64,000 nt of DNA, taken from NCBI RefSeq assembly GCF_026262505.1, contig NC_067204.1, positions 17,028,165 through 17,092,164 on the forward strand, given 5' to 3'. The stretch is from Trichomonas vaginalis G3. Its lineage: Eukaryota; Parabasalia; Trichomonadida; Trichomonadidae. Positions 28,266 to 40,134 of this stretch are shown here, piece after piece. The position numbers and the translations under genes are program-made. A model generated the notes under the pieces. It did not search any database. It was not told the DNA's origin and saw only the letters and a program-made list of their open reading frames with translations. Numbering within the stretch: position 1 is the first letter of the stretch; each line of letters opens with the position of its first letter.

Positions 28266-28397
28266 TTACGAGTACATATACTGAACATTTGCAGGCATTG
28301 GTTCATCTTCATATTCTCTGTACTTTTCTGCCACGTCAAATAAATAAATGACACAATGGAAAAAACCTAAAACAAGTAGTCCTATTTCAAACCACAT
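28266..28397 (-). CDS. 43-residue single-span membrane peptide
   Basis: MWFEIGLLVLGFFHCVIYLF is one hydrophobic span, followed by an acidic tail ending NVQYMYS. A near-identical copy is at 49373-49504. Its start overlaps the end of the methyltransferase gene upstream by a few bases. The ATG follows TTTTATTAGTAAGTAAAA. Confidence 0.55.
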   Translation of the reverse strand: MWFEIGLLVLGFFHCVIYLFDVAEKYREYEDEPMPANVQYMYS

Positions 28398-29194
28398 TTT
28401 TACTTACTAATAAAATTTCTTTGTTATGACACTTTCTCCGGTTTATAGGTCCTCTCTCATATTCTATCTTGTCATATATAAACTCATAGTCATGTATGTC
28501 CTCTAACCATCTCATAACGGTTTCCAAACCACTTTTCGGATGTAAAGTAAAAGCATGGATGGTTATGTAAAACGTCTAAAGTTTCTAAAGAGTCTCTCAA
28601 AGTCCAGTCTACTTGGTATTGAAAATCCCATGTGTTATAGAACGGCGGGTCCACTATAAAGAAAACATTTTCCTTGTCTTTATATTTTTCATACAAATCT
28701 GTCCAATGACATCTCACAAACTCTATACCCTCAATATATTTTTCTATGTCTCTTTGAAAACATTTGTATAGTTAAGATATAAAACTTTTGACATAAGTGT
28801 TTCAATGTCATGAACTCTTATAGCACCACTATATAATAGTCTAGCAGATATACTATCCCAGTCTATATATTCTGCTTTTTTCAAAAACCTCTCTCACAAT
28901 ATTTTTGTTATCTACTGGTATATAGCGTTCCATCTTACCTATAGGTATCTTTTCTTTAACTCACTCAATATATTGTTTGTGTCTGGTATATGTTTGAGAC
29001 GGTCCATATAGTTGTCGAAGTCATTGCATATAATCTTTGAGTCTGGGAATATTATATGGCACAAATGGGATATATAGAAACTTCCACCGAACAAATCTAC
29101 AAATGTTAGACCATTCGGTAGTTTCTTAAGTTCTCTCAATATAATATCTTTACATTTACTCTTATTTCCAAAGAACGGTAACGGAGGTTTTGTA

Positions 29195-29199
<5 letters not shown>
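28387..29199 (-). pseudogene. D12-class adenine DNA methyltransferase (element C), interrupted
   Basis: Near-identical to 49489-50307 over most of its length, with the VDPPF motif region present. It is interrupted close to its start by element B; the start codon side lies beyond 51638. It also has a few further breaks. A fossil copy. Confidence 0.85.
29195..29199. other. Target-site duplication of element B, left copy
   Basis: AAATT here and AAATT at 51639-51643 flank element B; the uninterrupted methyltransferase copy (50301-50305) has the word once. Five bases match; Polintons usually make six, and the sixth cannot be resolved because the element ends are A/T runs. Confidence 0.7.
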
Positions 29200-29225
<26 letters not shown>

Positions 29226-29935
29226 GGTAGTGGGGCTTCCAGGCACTTCGTGCCTTCTAGCCCTGAAGATGTTTAGTATAAATGAAGTCTTAGAGGACAA
29301 ACATGACTATGAGTTTTGATATGACAAGATAGAATATGAGAGAGGTCCTATAAACCGGAGAAAGTGTTATATAAACATCTGTCATATTACTCAGAATATT
29401 ATACAGAATTCAATAAAAATATATTTTAGGTGAAGAGGTGAGATTTCACCTGTTTTTTCACCTCATTTTTCACCTCTTGAATTTTCATGAATTTCTTCGT
29501 AAAGACTTTGTCAAGATTTCTTCGTAAAGACTTTGTCAAGACTTCTTCGTAAAGACTTTGTCAAGACTTCTTCTTCGTAAATGTTTTGTCAAGACTTCTT
29601 CGTAAATGTTTTTGTCAAGACTTCTTCGTAATGAGTGTAAATGACCAAAAATATATTTTAGGTGAAGAGGTGAGATTTCACCTGTTTTTTCACCTAATTT
29701 TTCAACCCTCTTGAATTTTCATGAAATTACACCAAAAAAATATATTTAGGTGAAGAGGTGAGATTTCACCTGTTTTTTCACCTAATTTTTCACCCTCTTG
29801 AATTTTCATGAAATTTACACCAAAAATATACTACTAGGGTCATTTACGAAGAATCTCAACAAAAGTCTTTACGATGAAATCTTGACAAAACATAGACAAG
29901 AAAGTTCATGAGAAATTAGATGAAGAAGTTTTGAC
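29200..29935 (+). repeat. Left terminal inverted repeat of element B
   Basis: Matches 50910-51638 inverted. From the tip: A-run, GGTAGTGGGG word, hairpin GGCACTTCGTGCC (29242-29254), a stretch of about 90 bp resembling the 3' part of the methyltransferase gene (29290-29380), then GGTGA/TCACC repeats alternating with tandem TTCTTCGTAAAGACTTTGTC units. A further GGTGA/TCACC copy lies just inside at 29966-30035. Confidence 0.88.
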
Positions 29936-30102
29936 AAAACATTTACGATGAAATCATGAAAATTCATGAGGTGAAAAAAGAGGTGAAAAAAGAGGTGAAA
30001 TCTCACCTCTTCACCTAAAATATATTTTTGGGTCATTTACACTCATTTACGAAGAAGTCACAATAAACATCTGTCGAAAACCGCTTTTTAACTTCACTTA
30101 AA

Positions 30103-33100
30103 ATGCCACGTAAGCTACGTAAGAATATACGTAAGAGGAAGAGAGCATTGAAACATCCAATAGTAAAACTAACACCACAACAACAATTGCAACAACAAAT
30201 TATGAATGACCCCACTATGTTGCAACAAATGTCAAGCAATCCTATGCTTTTAAACCGAGTTGTTGGTGCACAGAGTGGAGGTTTAAGAGCGGCACTTTTA
30301 GCGAAAATGGCAGGCTATGGTGGAGCTGCAGACGGAACAGCCTATAACCCTCAAAGTCAAATGAATTTGAGTTCACTCAAAAATCAAATAGCAGATGTCA
30401 AAAAGTCAAACATAGACATACAGAAGCAAATAAGTGAAAACGAAAAGAAACTAGAATATGACAGACACACAAAGAAACTCAATGAGTTAAACGTAGAGAA
30501 AAAGAAGAAAGAAGAACAACTGAAAGAACTAAGTAAGAGGAATATGCGAAAAAAGTGTCAGAAAAAGCAACAGAAGTAGCAAAAATGGAACAAGATGTCA
30601 TAAATTTGAAAAACCATACTACTCAATAAATACTGAAAGATGAAGAGATAAAACAAAAAGCCTGAAGACATATATGGATAGCGATGAGTATAAAAAAGAA
30701 TTGAAGCAAATGTAAAAGGCAGAAAAACTTTTAACAGTTGCAAAACCAAACCGTACAGTATGAAAACTTAGCACAAGAAAGTAAAAATAACGACGCGGCT
30801 ATGCAAAAGGCAATGAAAAGCGCAGAATATATAAAAGCTAACAATGACTGGTTAGATGCCCAAGCCAACGCTAAAGCAGCCCAACTCATAGGGTCAATAA
30901 GGACAAAAATACAAGCGGATGAAGACAGTTCAAATGAAGCTTTAACGAATGCTGACTTTAAGAACGCCTTCGAAGCTCTTCATAGTAAGGTGAACAAGTG
31001 AACGACTTCTCATCTGGAAAGAAACTGAAGTCTGAAGGTTTCGACAAAGAGTTAAGAGAAGTAGCACAAAATATGACGAAAATAACAGATGCAGCAACGA
31101 GACAGGCAGTTCAAAGTGCCTATGACGCCGTTAGAGCAAACTGTTGTGAAAAGTCAAGAAAAAGAGTTACAACAGACCAAAACAGACCTAGTAAATGCTT
31201 TCTTAAGAACGAAAAGTCAGGTAGGACATTACGCTGCAGATGGAACATATGTGCCAGCTGGTGGAACTTATATACCACCAAACCCTCCAAGAAGAGCACC
31301 TGCACCAGGACTACCTAAAACATTTACATCGTCACATGGACACAGACACAGGCATGCACCAAAACCAACACAAAACCAACACAACAACCAACACAACAAC
31401 CAGCACAACAACCACCCTCCACAACCAGCACAGCAACCAACAGTTCAAAACCCTGCACAACAACAACCACAAACAGAGCAAGGACATAAAAGAAGTAGAA
31501 GAACAAGGAAACCAAGAATTCTTAAAAATGCTTAAAGAAGAGTGTGGTTTCCAGATACTGTTGACTTTAGTGACAGATATAAAGAAGCTATTGGAAAGTT
31601 CAAGGATGGAAATACTGACCGAACCTATTTAAGCTTTATGGCTCAGCACCAAAAACGGATATAATCTCAAACCTGGAAAATACAAGCTCGCTAAGGGATA
31701 TGATTTAATAGCATATCATCCAAATGACATGAACGAATTTACTCCGAGATATTTGATGTCAGAGCTAAATGACAATTCAACTTTCGTCATGAAACGCGTA
31801 AAAATAGAGACGGAACGAAAGAACAAAAGCTTATGAATGCGGATGACGTAGATAGGGAAATTGTTGAAAACGGTCTCGGAATATATGAAAATGCCAGCAG
31901 ATGAGGTACAAGAAACTCCACAGGAAGAACTAGTTCAGATACAACCAGACATGGAAGAAATAGTTCAGCAACAACAGCTAGAAGAGCCTGAAGGAAACGA
32001 ACAAGTCACTCCTTTGGAAACTAACTTCACAGAACTAGATGAAGATTTGGAACAGCCGAAAAATCTTGACCCTCAACAAGAGTATGCGGAGAATATGGAA
32101 TATTTCCAAGAGTCTAAAAAAAATTCGGCTGACATAGTAGAAGAATATCGAAAAAATGTTTGCCGACATACAAAAGACTCCAACACCAGATGAAAATATT
32201 CTGCATAGAATGGAAGTACTGAAAGAAAATGTACACAAATACAACAACCCTTTTTACTTACGAGCATTTAACGTTCAATCTTCGGATGAACTCGGTGAAG
32301 ATAAAAGGTTAAATTTCAAGAAAACATATAGAAATGAAACATTGTTTAAAGTTCATTCAGAACCTAACCAAGATGGAAACAAACCTACTTTTGTTTCTGC
32401 AGACGATGGAACTACAATGAGATGGGGTCATAAAGCTAATCCGGATAGGTGGTTCATAAACTTACAACCTCAATTCCAAGAAGTTGTAGACGCAATGGAA
32501 GTGAATGGTGAACCAGATATAGCTGGTATTTTCAGCGCGCTTTAATGCCATTGAAAGATATGAAACATGCAGATATTTTGGACCAGTATGAAATGAACAT
32601 GGCTGATGGAAATATAACACCTGACGTTCTAGAACATTTATCTCAAAGAACTACACAGAACCATAGAGATGGTATATTTGGTGAAGAGTTTAGAAAGAAA
32701 GTTAGGAGAGAGAAGGAAGAGAACCTATTGTACATGACCTTGCAAACGAAAGTTTACAAAATGTCATAAAAACTTACTTTGCAGACAATGAAATGAGAAG
32801 GGATGAATATTTAAGAAAACTCAAATGGACAGTACCAAATGAAATGTTAGTATTGAAAAACATGTTCCTTGACAAAATAAAACCAACTACAGAAATAAAC
32901 GACGCAAGACTGAAAGATTGGGTAGAAGCTTTCCCATTCACAAAAGATATTGTTGGTAACATGGAAAGAAAACCAGAATGGCTACAAAAACATATATTTG
33001 GAAACGAGCATATTCCATATGGACAGCACTGTTTGAAGAGCTTGAACCGGAAACTCAGGAAAGAGTCATGCAAACAATACGCGAAGACTCAAATACAGAC

Positions 33101-33310
33101 TATGACAAACTCTTTCTAGGATATAGGTTACCTGAGATGGGCGACCAGAGCCAAAAGGCAAAAAGGACATGGAAATTTGCAACATACTAGATGAACATAA
33201 TGCAAAGATGCAACAACTTCAAGCAGAGGGCAATGAAGGAAAAAGAAGAGTTAAAAACTCAGTCAGGAAGAAAGTAAAGCTTGGTCCACGTGGGTTCTAT
33301 TATGACATAT
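30103..33310 (+). pseudogene. Large structural-type gene, heavily decayed
   Basis: About 1050 codons. The N-terminus is very basic (MPRKLRKNIRKRKRALKHP), followed by Gln-rich segments, coiled coil (LEYDRHTKKLNELNVEKKKK), a His/Asn/Pro/Gln-rich linker near 31.3-31.5 kb and a C-terminal half with more ordered helices. It precedes the capsid gene on the same strand. Broken roughly eight times. A large virion or DNA-binding protein is likely; I recognise no family. Confidence 0.55.
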
Positions 33311-33344
33311 AAATCCAACTATTCTATATTTTTACTCATATGAA

Positions 33345-34951
33345 ATGTACGCCGCTCAGAATATAACGCCAACAGTTTTGGATGCTATGAATGGAAATGT
33401 TTCCGAATGGTATAACGAATGCGACAATGCCATTAGAAGGTCAGAAATAGTTCCTGGAACTTACGAATATACAACTGCTGTTTCTTATGGAAACGTAGGT
33501 GAGTTTGGAGAAGGTTCTTCAACAACAGTAGATATTGCTTGCGACAGGTTTCATATAATTTCTATTGACAACTCTTTCTTATACGTGGAACAAGACATTG
33601 AAATAAAACCTTCTGCCAAGTTGTCTGACAAGAAAGGTTGCAATGGAATTTTCTATGTCGGATACCAATATGCTCCAGAAGTTTTCATGGGATATAAGAT
33701 ATATTCTAACTCTGACTTAGTTCAAACAGTAACATGGGCAAACTATGAATGGTTCGCTTGAGAAACTCAGTACAACCACAAGCTAGAGAACAAACAGACC
33801 AGTACGCCACCATTGAGAAAATAAGAAGACTTGACCCTAACGTTCCAGGAGTTTATGTTGACCTTTCTGGACAAACTGCAGCAGCAGTAACCAAAGTAAA
33901 ATTGAAACTTAGAGTTCCTTTGTCATCTTTCCTCATCTTCAGGTTTTTAAGATACTTGCCAAACTGGGCAGGAAAAATTTCTATCGAACTCACCCCAAGC
34001 AAAAATAACTTAGTCATTGCACCAACACAAGACCCATTCACTCTTACAGACGTAAAGGGAACAAATAAAACGTCATTCGCTGAATTTTGCAAAGACAAAG
34101 TTGACTTAGACTTTGGTTTCTCAAACCTCAACACTGAAGTAAACTATTATTTCAATGCTGCTGGAGATGCTTGGGACCCAGTTAAGTTCACATGCGAAAA
34201 GTTTGAATGCAAGAGAATAGAAAGCAGACTTGCAGTCTATATGTTGGACCCAGATATTTCAAATGCTTTAGCTGCCAAATATATTGCAGTTCCACTTATG
34301 TTCCCTATACACCAAATATCTGTCAAAGACTTTGCAGGTGAAGTTGGAAACCAAAGTGCTGACCCAGGTGCAAGAACAGATATTGCTTTAACAACTGCAA
34401 TGAAACATGCAGATACTATGTTTGTACTGTTCAGACGAACTATAAATGACTATTCTTGCTTCTACAACCCTGGTATTAAATACCATATAAACATAGATGG
34501 CAAATACTATCCAAGAGAAGAATATTCTACAGTTGAGGATATGAGGTCATACAACTTGACATTAGATGCTATGAACTTTAACAACAACTTCACAACAACC
34601 ATTAACCCTGAAATGCAAAGTTCTATTATGCCATATGTGAAAGTATGGACTCATACAGGAGCTCAAAACACTCAATATACAAATGGAGACCGTTCAAACT
34701 TTTGGATTGGCATTCCATTTGCTGACTCAGAAGACTTTATGGTGGTATTTCAACTGTTGGTACAGTTCAAATACAATATACTGGTGACAGAGACGGTCCA
34801 AATGAATTGAAAGCAAAGAAGTTTACAAAACCAATAGCACTTTTCACGGAAGATGCTCTTTTGAAGATTCGTTCGATGAAACCTGCTGGGGCTCCTCAGA
34901 TTGGTATAAACGACAGCTTCCATCGAGCAGATTTTGGCAGCAGGTCAGTAA
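33345..34951 (+). pseudogene. Major capsid protein (double jelly-roll type), lineage 1
   Basis: About 530 codons, beta-rich. Recognisable segments are VKLKLRVPLSSFLIFRFLRY in the middle, YIAVPLMFPIHQISVKDF, and the C-terminal FWIGIPF region ending LAAGQ. Its place among ATPase, penton-like and integrase genes, and its size, support capsid identity. Broken about two times. The 3' end overlaps the antisense gene at 34896-35264. The fragment at 4762-4980 is the same gene in element A. The ATG follows TTTTTACTCATATGAA. Confidence 0.68.
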
Positions 34952-35264
34952 GTTGTTCTTGAACTGACTTCTCTCCGTCAAATATTGACAGTACGCCAGT
35001 TTTGACATAAAATTGTATTATAAACTTTCCTTTAGAAATATCTGTAAGTTTTGTTGTTATATTTTTGTCTGCTTCAAGAACTTTCACCATCTCAGTTATA
35101 CCAACTTTCTTTGCTTTATGGAAATATTTTGGTTCAGCAAAGACTGCTATTCTATAACATTTTCCATTGTTTGTATAAAGAACTATTCTATCAGTGTATT
35201 TGTATTGTTTGTGTGTGTAAACTTTGTTTTGCTTCAATTCGAAGAGATACTCAAATACGTCCAT
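34896..35264 (-). CDS. Conserved element protein (122 aa), element B copy
   Basis: Near-identical to the first 120 residues of 4449-4868 (MDVFEYLFELKQNKVYTHKQ start) with a different short tail. Antisense overlap with the capsid gene end. Starts 18 bases from the divergent CCG-motif gene. Confidence 0.65.
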   Translation of the reverse strand: MDVFEYLFELKQNKVYTHKQYKYTDRIVLYTNNGKCYRIAVFAEPKYFHKAKKVGITEMVKVLEADKNITTKLTDISKGKFIIQFYVKTGVLSIFDGEKSVQEQLTDLLPKSARWKLSFIPI

Positions 35265-35282
35265 CTTTTTATTCTAAGTAAA

Positions 35283-35862
35283 ATGTCATTTCCGAAAAAT
35301 AGAAGCGTAAGTGTTTCAAAAGGTTTAATGGCGGTGGCAGATGTGAAGTTAAATTCACCAACTCAAACAAACAGTCAAAGTGTTGTTGTCAATGTCAAAG
35401 AAAGAGATGTTGAAGTGGGGAAACCATACGAAGACGAAGATGGTATAACAATAGTTCCTGTAAAAGAACAACCAACATACCCTGAAGTTAGCAGAGACTT
35501 AAGTTCTGTTGCAGATATTCGAAACGACTACCAACAACTGAAAGACAAACTTAAAACTCAGGAGAAGATTTGTCAGGCTTTGGGTATAATGTTAAACTTG
35601 GTCGAACACAACCCTGTAAAGTGAACTCATATGTCATCGCACCTCATGAAATTTTGAAAGAACTATTGAAACTTTTGACAGAGGCAGACGATATAAACAT
35701 CAAAGAAATAGAACCCGACGTTAGTTGCTGTGGTGTTTCATATAATGTCATTGACAAGATATACGTTATGAAAGGAGGTGAAACGTTGAACTTAAAATAT
35801 AGTTTCCCGACGTCATAAAAATATTTGACGACCACAACATTTCATTAAAATTTAGTTGCTAA
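35283..35862 (+). pseudogene. CCG-motif protein gene, element B copy
   Basis: Matches 3852-4430 almost throughout, including EPDVSCCGV. Broken about twice. It keeps the same divergent 18-base spacer to its neighbour. Confidence 0.7.
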
Positions 35863-35866
35863 GTAA

Positions 35867-36673
35867 ATGGCAGAAGACATAGTGGTTTATACTATTACGA
35901 CTAAAAACCCTGAGTCATATAATTCTATAACAACAAACTTACAAAGTCCTCAAGGACGATATTGTAAACTAACCTTAAACACAATGACGACTAAAGCCTG
36001 TTTTGCTCTTTTGACACCAGAAGACTTTATTGTTGTGAATGGTAAAAAATACTTCTTTGAAGATACTTACTCAGATATACCACCAACAGGTTTTGTTGAC
36101 TTATTTAATACTTTAAGGACGGATGTAACATGTGCTGCAACTAGAGCAGGTTTCATTATGTTTGGATGTCCGACTGAGTTTAGTATAAACGATATGAGCT
36201 ATAATACCAAACTTATATCTGGTTTTTACTACCAACAGTTTCCTATAACAGGAAAAGGTGTCATACAAGGTTTGTCTGTTCCATTGACTTTAAGTACACC
36301 TATTTTATATATTGTTTCAAACTTAGGTTCAAAGTGTTATTCGAATGTCGACAGAAACTACTATGACCAAAAGATACTCATGCGTATAAACAACACATTC
36401 TCTGCTGGTTTGCCTATTGTTCATTCGAATGCAGAGTTTTCAGCTTTAGTGAACTCAAACACTTTAGCAAACATAAACTTAACCTTAGTCGACGCAAAAC
36501 TTTGTTCCTGTAAAACTTTTATGTCCTATGTATTTGTCAATGACGGCAGAAAGTTTCGAATTGGAAGATGCAACTGGTGAAAGTATTGTACTACAAGAAC
36601 AACTTCAACAACAAATAGCTCAAGAACAACAAATGCAACAAATGGAACAAATGCAACACAAAGTCAAGAATAA
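35867..36673 (+). pseudogene. Penton-like minor capsid protein, element B copy
   Basis: About 265 codons, starting MAEDIVVYTITTKNPESYNS. It matches 2810-3605 with the same Gln/Met-rich tail. Broken about once. The full N-terminal part is well preserved here. Confidence 0.6.
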
Positions 36674-36701
36674 AAAAAATATTTTTTTTATTTTTATAAA
36701 A

Positions 36702-37937
36702 ATGTACAGAATAGACGTTTCAGATTTTTATGACTTCCAAGCATTCAGAAATATGTGTCCATTTAGAGACTATAACAAAGCAGTCGAGAATTTGAAACGT
36801 TTAGTCATTTATGTCGACTCTGCCCCAGAATGTTATGTCATGAAAGAATGGGATGTTGTCTTTAACAAACCAAGAGCGACAATAGTTTCAGAACAAGAAT
36901 GTAGACAGAAACTTAAGAAAATAAAAGTCGTACAAGTTGGAATGAAGATGTTAGATGCTTGGGATATCTTATTGTCAAAGTTAGAAGATTTTTCAGTTCG
37001 TGGTATAAAGTTCTATACACCTTCTCCAAACTTCTATTCTATCTTCACTGGATATAAATACGAACAAGTAGAATGGAAAGAAAATGTTATAGAAGCTTGG
37101 TTAGACCATGTCCAAAGAAATTATATGCAATGGAAACGAAAAGGTTTATGAGTATATCTTATGTTGGTTTGCAAACATCTTACAATATCCAAGTGCTAAA
37201 AATGAAACTGCTCTCATTATAATTGGAAAACAAGGAACAGGTAAGAACACTTTCTTACAGATATCTTATGCAAACTGTTAGAGGGCTATTCGAACCCTAA
37301 TATGACAAACTTAGAAAACATCTGCGGTAAATTTAACTCTTCAATAGAGAATATGAAACTTATAGTATGTAACGAACTTCAAAGTATAGATACAACAAAG
37401 GTTTTAAACTCAGATGCTTTGAAGAGTCTTATAACAGACAAAGTTGGAGTTGTTGAAAGAAAATATAAAGACCAAAGAGTTTGTGAAAATGTTGCAAATT
37501 TCATCATGGTTTCAAACAATGCCGTTCCGATGAAGTTAGAAAGTTCTGACAGAAGATATGTAGTTGTCAGAACGTCAGATTCTCATATGCAAGATACAGA
37601 ATATTTTGACGACTTAGCAGAAACTTTGACACCTAACTTTTACAACCACTTGTTCTCATATTTCATGACATTAGATATTTCTAACTTCAATCCAAGACAA
37701 ATTCCACATACCGAAGAGAGACAAACGTTGTTAGAAGCAAACAAGAGTGTATATGAACTGTTTATAGATGAAAACGACTTTGAGTGTTTAGATGAAAGGT
37801 CTTTATATGATGAATATAAACAATATTGTCAAGAATATGGTTATATGGCAGCTTCTAAACGTACATTCTTGGCAAATGTCAAAAATCTTTTAGATGTTCA
37901 GAACGGCGTATATACAAAGAAAAATTTTTCTGAGTAA
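36702..37937 (+). pseudogene. SF3 helicase, element B copy
   Basis: Near-identical to 1544-2779, with the Walker A, Walker B and motif C regions all recognisable. Broken about twice. In tandem behind the penton-like gene with 28 bases between. Confidence 0.82.
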
Positions 37938-37972
37938 ATTTAAAAAAAATATTTTTTTATCCGATAGAAAAG

Positions 37973-38392
37973 ATGACGAAATATATTTCAGTCAACAAAT
38001 ATATGTCAGGACTTAAAGAAGAACTAGACCCATTCGCTTATTTGAATGTTTACTTCTACCATTTTGAAAAGTCTACATTTGACAAAGTTTGGAACATCGA
38101 ACCAGTTAAGTTTGCTATTGTGACTAAAAATGGTGCGAAATTTGAAGACTTAGACATAGAAGGTTTGTTAGCAGTCAAAGAAAATTTTGACAGAAGGTTT
38201 TCAAACCTTAAAGAAGGCAAAGCATACAAACTTGTTATACCTTATGAACCAAAGAAAGCAGACGACTATGAATATTATGAGTCTAAGATAGTTGAAGTTC
38301 AAGGTAAATTGGGTAAAAAGATTTTAGAGTCTAAGCCAGTGTTTGCTCCTAAAGAGGAAGAGAACATTGACATTGACCCAGAAATGTTCTAA
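37973..38392 (+). CDS. Conserved element protein (139 aa), element B copy
   Basis: Whole; near-identical to 1088-1507 with the same acidic end. It follows the helicase by 35 bases. The upstream word TTTTTTATCCGATAGAAAAG is the same as in element A. Confidence 0.75.
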   Translation: MTKYISVNKYMSGLKEELDPFAYLNVYFYHFEKSTFDKVWNIEPVKFAIVTKNGAKFEDLDIEGLLAVKENFDRRFSNLKEGKAYKLVIPYEPKKADDYEYYESKIVEVQGKLGKKILESKPVFAPKEEENIDIDPEMF

Positions 38393-38408
38393 AAATAAAA
38401 TTTTATTT

Positions 38409-38864
38409 TTACATGTCAAATTTCTTTTTCTCTGGCTCTGGCTCTGGCTCTTTCTTCTCTTCTTCTACTTTCTTTTCTTTCTTCTCTCTCTTCTTCTTCT
38501 TTTCTGGTGGAGTTATGTCAAATTTCTCAGAACCATATTTTTGTAAAAGGTCTTTGTCCTTTAATAGCTCTTCTATTCTGTTTTCTATTTCATCTTCAAG
38601 AACAGCGCATGTGTCTTCTTTGCATTCTAAGAACTTTTGTTGGACTTCATCTTTCCAATCGGCGTCATCTCTGTCAACAAGTCTGTCATTGACAAATTTT
38701 AAGACTGCTCTGCTTAATGTTTTATGGTTCTTGTCATATTCCCAGAAACAGAACTTTAGAACAAATTCACCTTTCTTGTTTACACTATGTAAGATTTTAT
38801 GGTCTACAGATGTTTTGCTGTCGAAAAGCTTGTCTCGAATATAGATAGCGAAATCGCTAGACAT
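38409..38864 (-). CDS. Lys/Glu-tailed conserved protein, element B copy
   Basis: Whole; 151 residues from the ATG at 38864, near-identical to 619-1071. The tail contains several PEPEPE-type units whose number differs slightly between the copies. Divergent from the ATPase gene. Confidence 0.72.
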   Translation of the reverse strand: MSSDFAIYIRDKLFDSKTSVDHKILHSVNKKGEFVLKFCFWEYDKNHKTLSRAVLKFVNDRLVDRDDADWKDEVQQKFLECKEDTCAVLEDEIENRIEELLKDKDLLQKYGSEKFDITPPEKKKKREKKEKKVEEEKKEPEPEPEKKKFDM

Positions 38865-38900
38865 TTTCAAAAAGATAAAAATTTTAATTTTTCTAAAAAT

Positions 38901-39850
38901 ATGTTAGAAAAAAGTTTGCTGACATTGACAAGAAATTTGAGAATGTTTTTGAAGAAGAACAAGAGGAAGTTAGAAAATGCTCAGATAAAGCCTATACATG
39001 ACAAGTTCTTATTTGCTCAGAATGGTAATAACAGGTCTAATCGCACCACCTGGGTCGGGTAAGACTTTCACTTATCTTAAAATGGCTGCACAACAACAAG
39101 AACTAGATGAGAAGAACCCATTCTATGAGTTAGTAGTCATTTGTAGTACTTCGGGTCAATTTGACCAAACCGTCAATTCGTTCAAAGATATTATAAAGAA
39201 GTCTAAGTTAGTATGTATAAAAGAACTCTGAGTTGTTAGATTGGATAAAGAAGTACCAAAGAAGAGTTTTGAAGTACAATGCTATAAATGAGTATGTCAA
39301 TTCGAAGTTTAAAGACCCAAATGAGGAAATGCAGAGAATATTAGAGAAGAAACACTTCAGAAACAAACAGAAAGAGATAGAATACATTTCGAAGAAATTG
39401 CAATCTTACGATTGGAAGACATACCCTCATAGGTGTCTTCTTATCTTAGATGACTTTGCTTCTCATCCTTTGTTAAAGAACAGAGAACAAGACATGTGTC
39501 GAATTCTTAAGAAGCTCAGACACTTTTAACATCTCAGTTGTCATTTGTGTACAGACAGCAAAGAGTTTAAGTAAGGATGTTAAAAGAATACTTACTGATA
39601 TCATACTTTTCCCTGGATTGTCCGAAGACGATTTCATGGAACTTATGAAAGAGTCCATGGCAGGTAAGTTTGACAGACATGAACTATGGGAGAAGTACAA
39701 AGTCATACAAGACCCATACTTCTTTCAGAATTCATATCTACGCAAACAAAGTTCAAATTGTAAAAAGTCAAGCTTGAAAAATAAAGAGTTTTGGCGACCA
39801 GGGTTTTTTCACTACTCGCTGTTCTTCTCTCGGTTTTTCGAGGAAAAGCA
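38901..39850 (+). pseudogene. A32-like packaging ATPase, element B copy
   Basis: Matches the ATPase at 1-582 and continues to the C-terminal part. The P-loop region and Walker B (LLILDDF) are recognisable. Broken about three times. Confidence 0.78.
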
Positions 39851-39888
39851 TATGAGGAAATTCATGAAATTTCATACGGAATTCAGCA

Positions 39889-40128
39889 AAAATATATTTT
39901 AGGTGAAAGAGGTGAGATTTCACCTCTTTTTTCACCTGTTTTTTCACCTCAGTTATTTTATAAGCGTTTCACATGGTAAACGTTATTTTTTAAATTTTGT
40001 GAAAACTCAACGTTTTGACACAACCCTAAAAATTATTTTTACTCAGAATTTTGTTGCTGAATTCAATAAAAATATATTTTAGGTGAAGAGGTGAGATTTC
40101 ACCTCTTTTTTCACCTCTTTTTTTCACT
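39889..40128. repeat. Two GGTGA/TCACC palindromic repeats
   Basis: Copies at 39889-39951 and 40069-40128, each starting AATATATTTTAGGTGAAGAG. Between them are two TTATAAGCGTTT words that also occur at the end of the accessory gene in element D (16.39 kb). Confidence 0.78.
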
Positions 40129-40134
40129 GTATTT

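Larger units (their letters stand above)
27474..29199. mobile_element. Element C, left portion (lineage 1, truncated by D and split by B)
   Basis: Matches the right end of element B from 48580 onward: end of the 280-residue gene, 80- and 120-residue genes, 43-residue membrane peptide, then methyltransferase. The left side is cut by the terminus of D; the right side is interrupted by element B inside the methyltransferase gene. The remaining tip of C is at 51639-51928. Confidence 0.88.

Noticed and set aside
29200-29226. A-run as poly(A) tail of a retrotransposed copy
   Set aside because: The same run appears as T-run at the other end in inverted symmetry and borders an integrase-type element with target duplication; it is part of the terminal repeat.
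31324-31515. Cys/Val-rich minus-strand frame
   Set aside because: Mirror of the Asn/His/Gln-rich linker of the large structural gene; no independent support.
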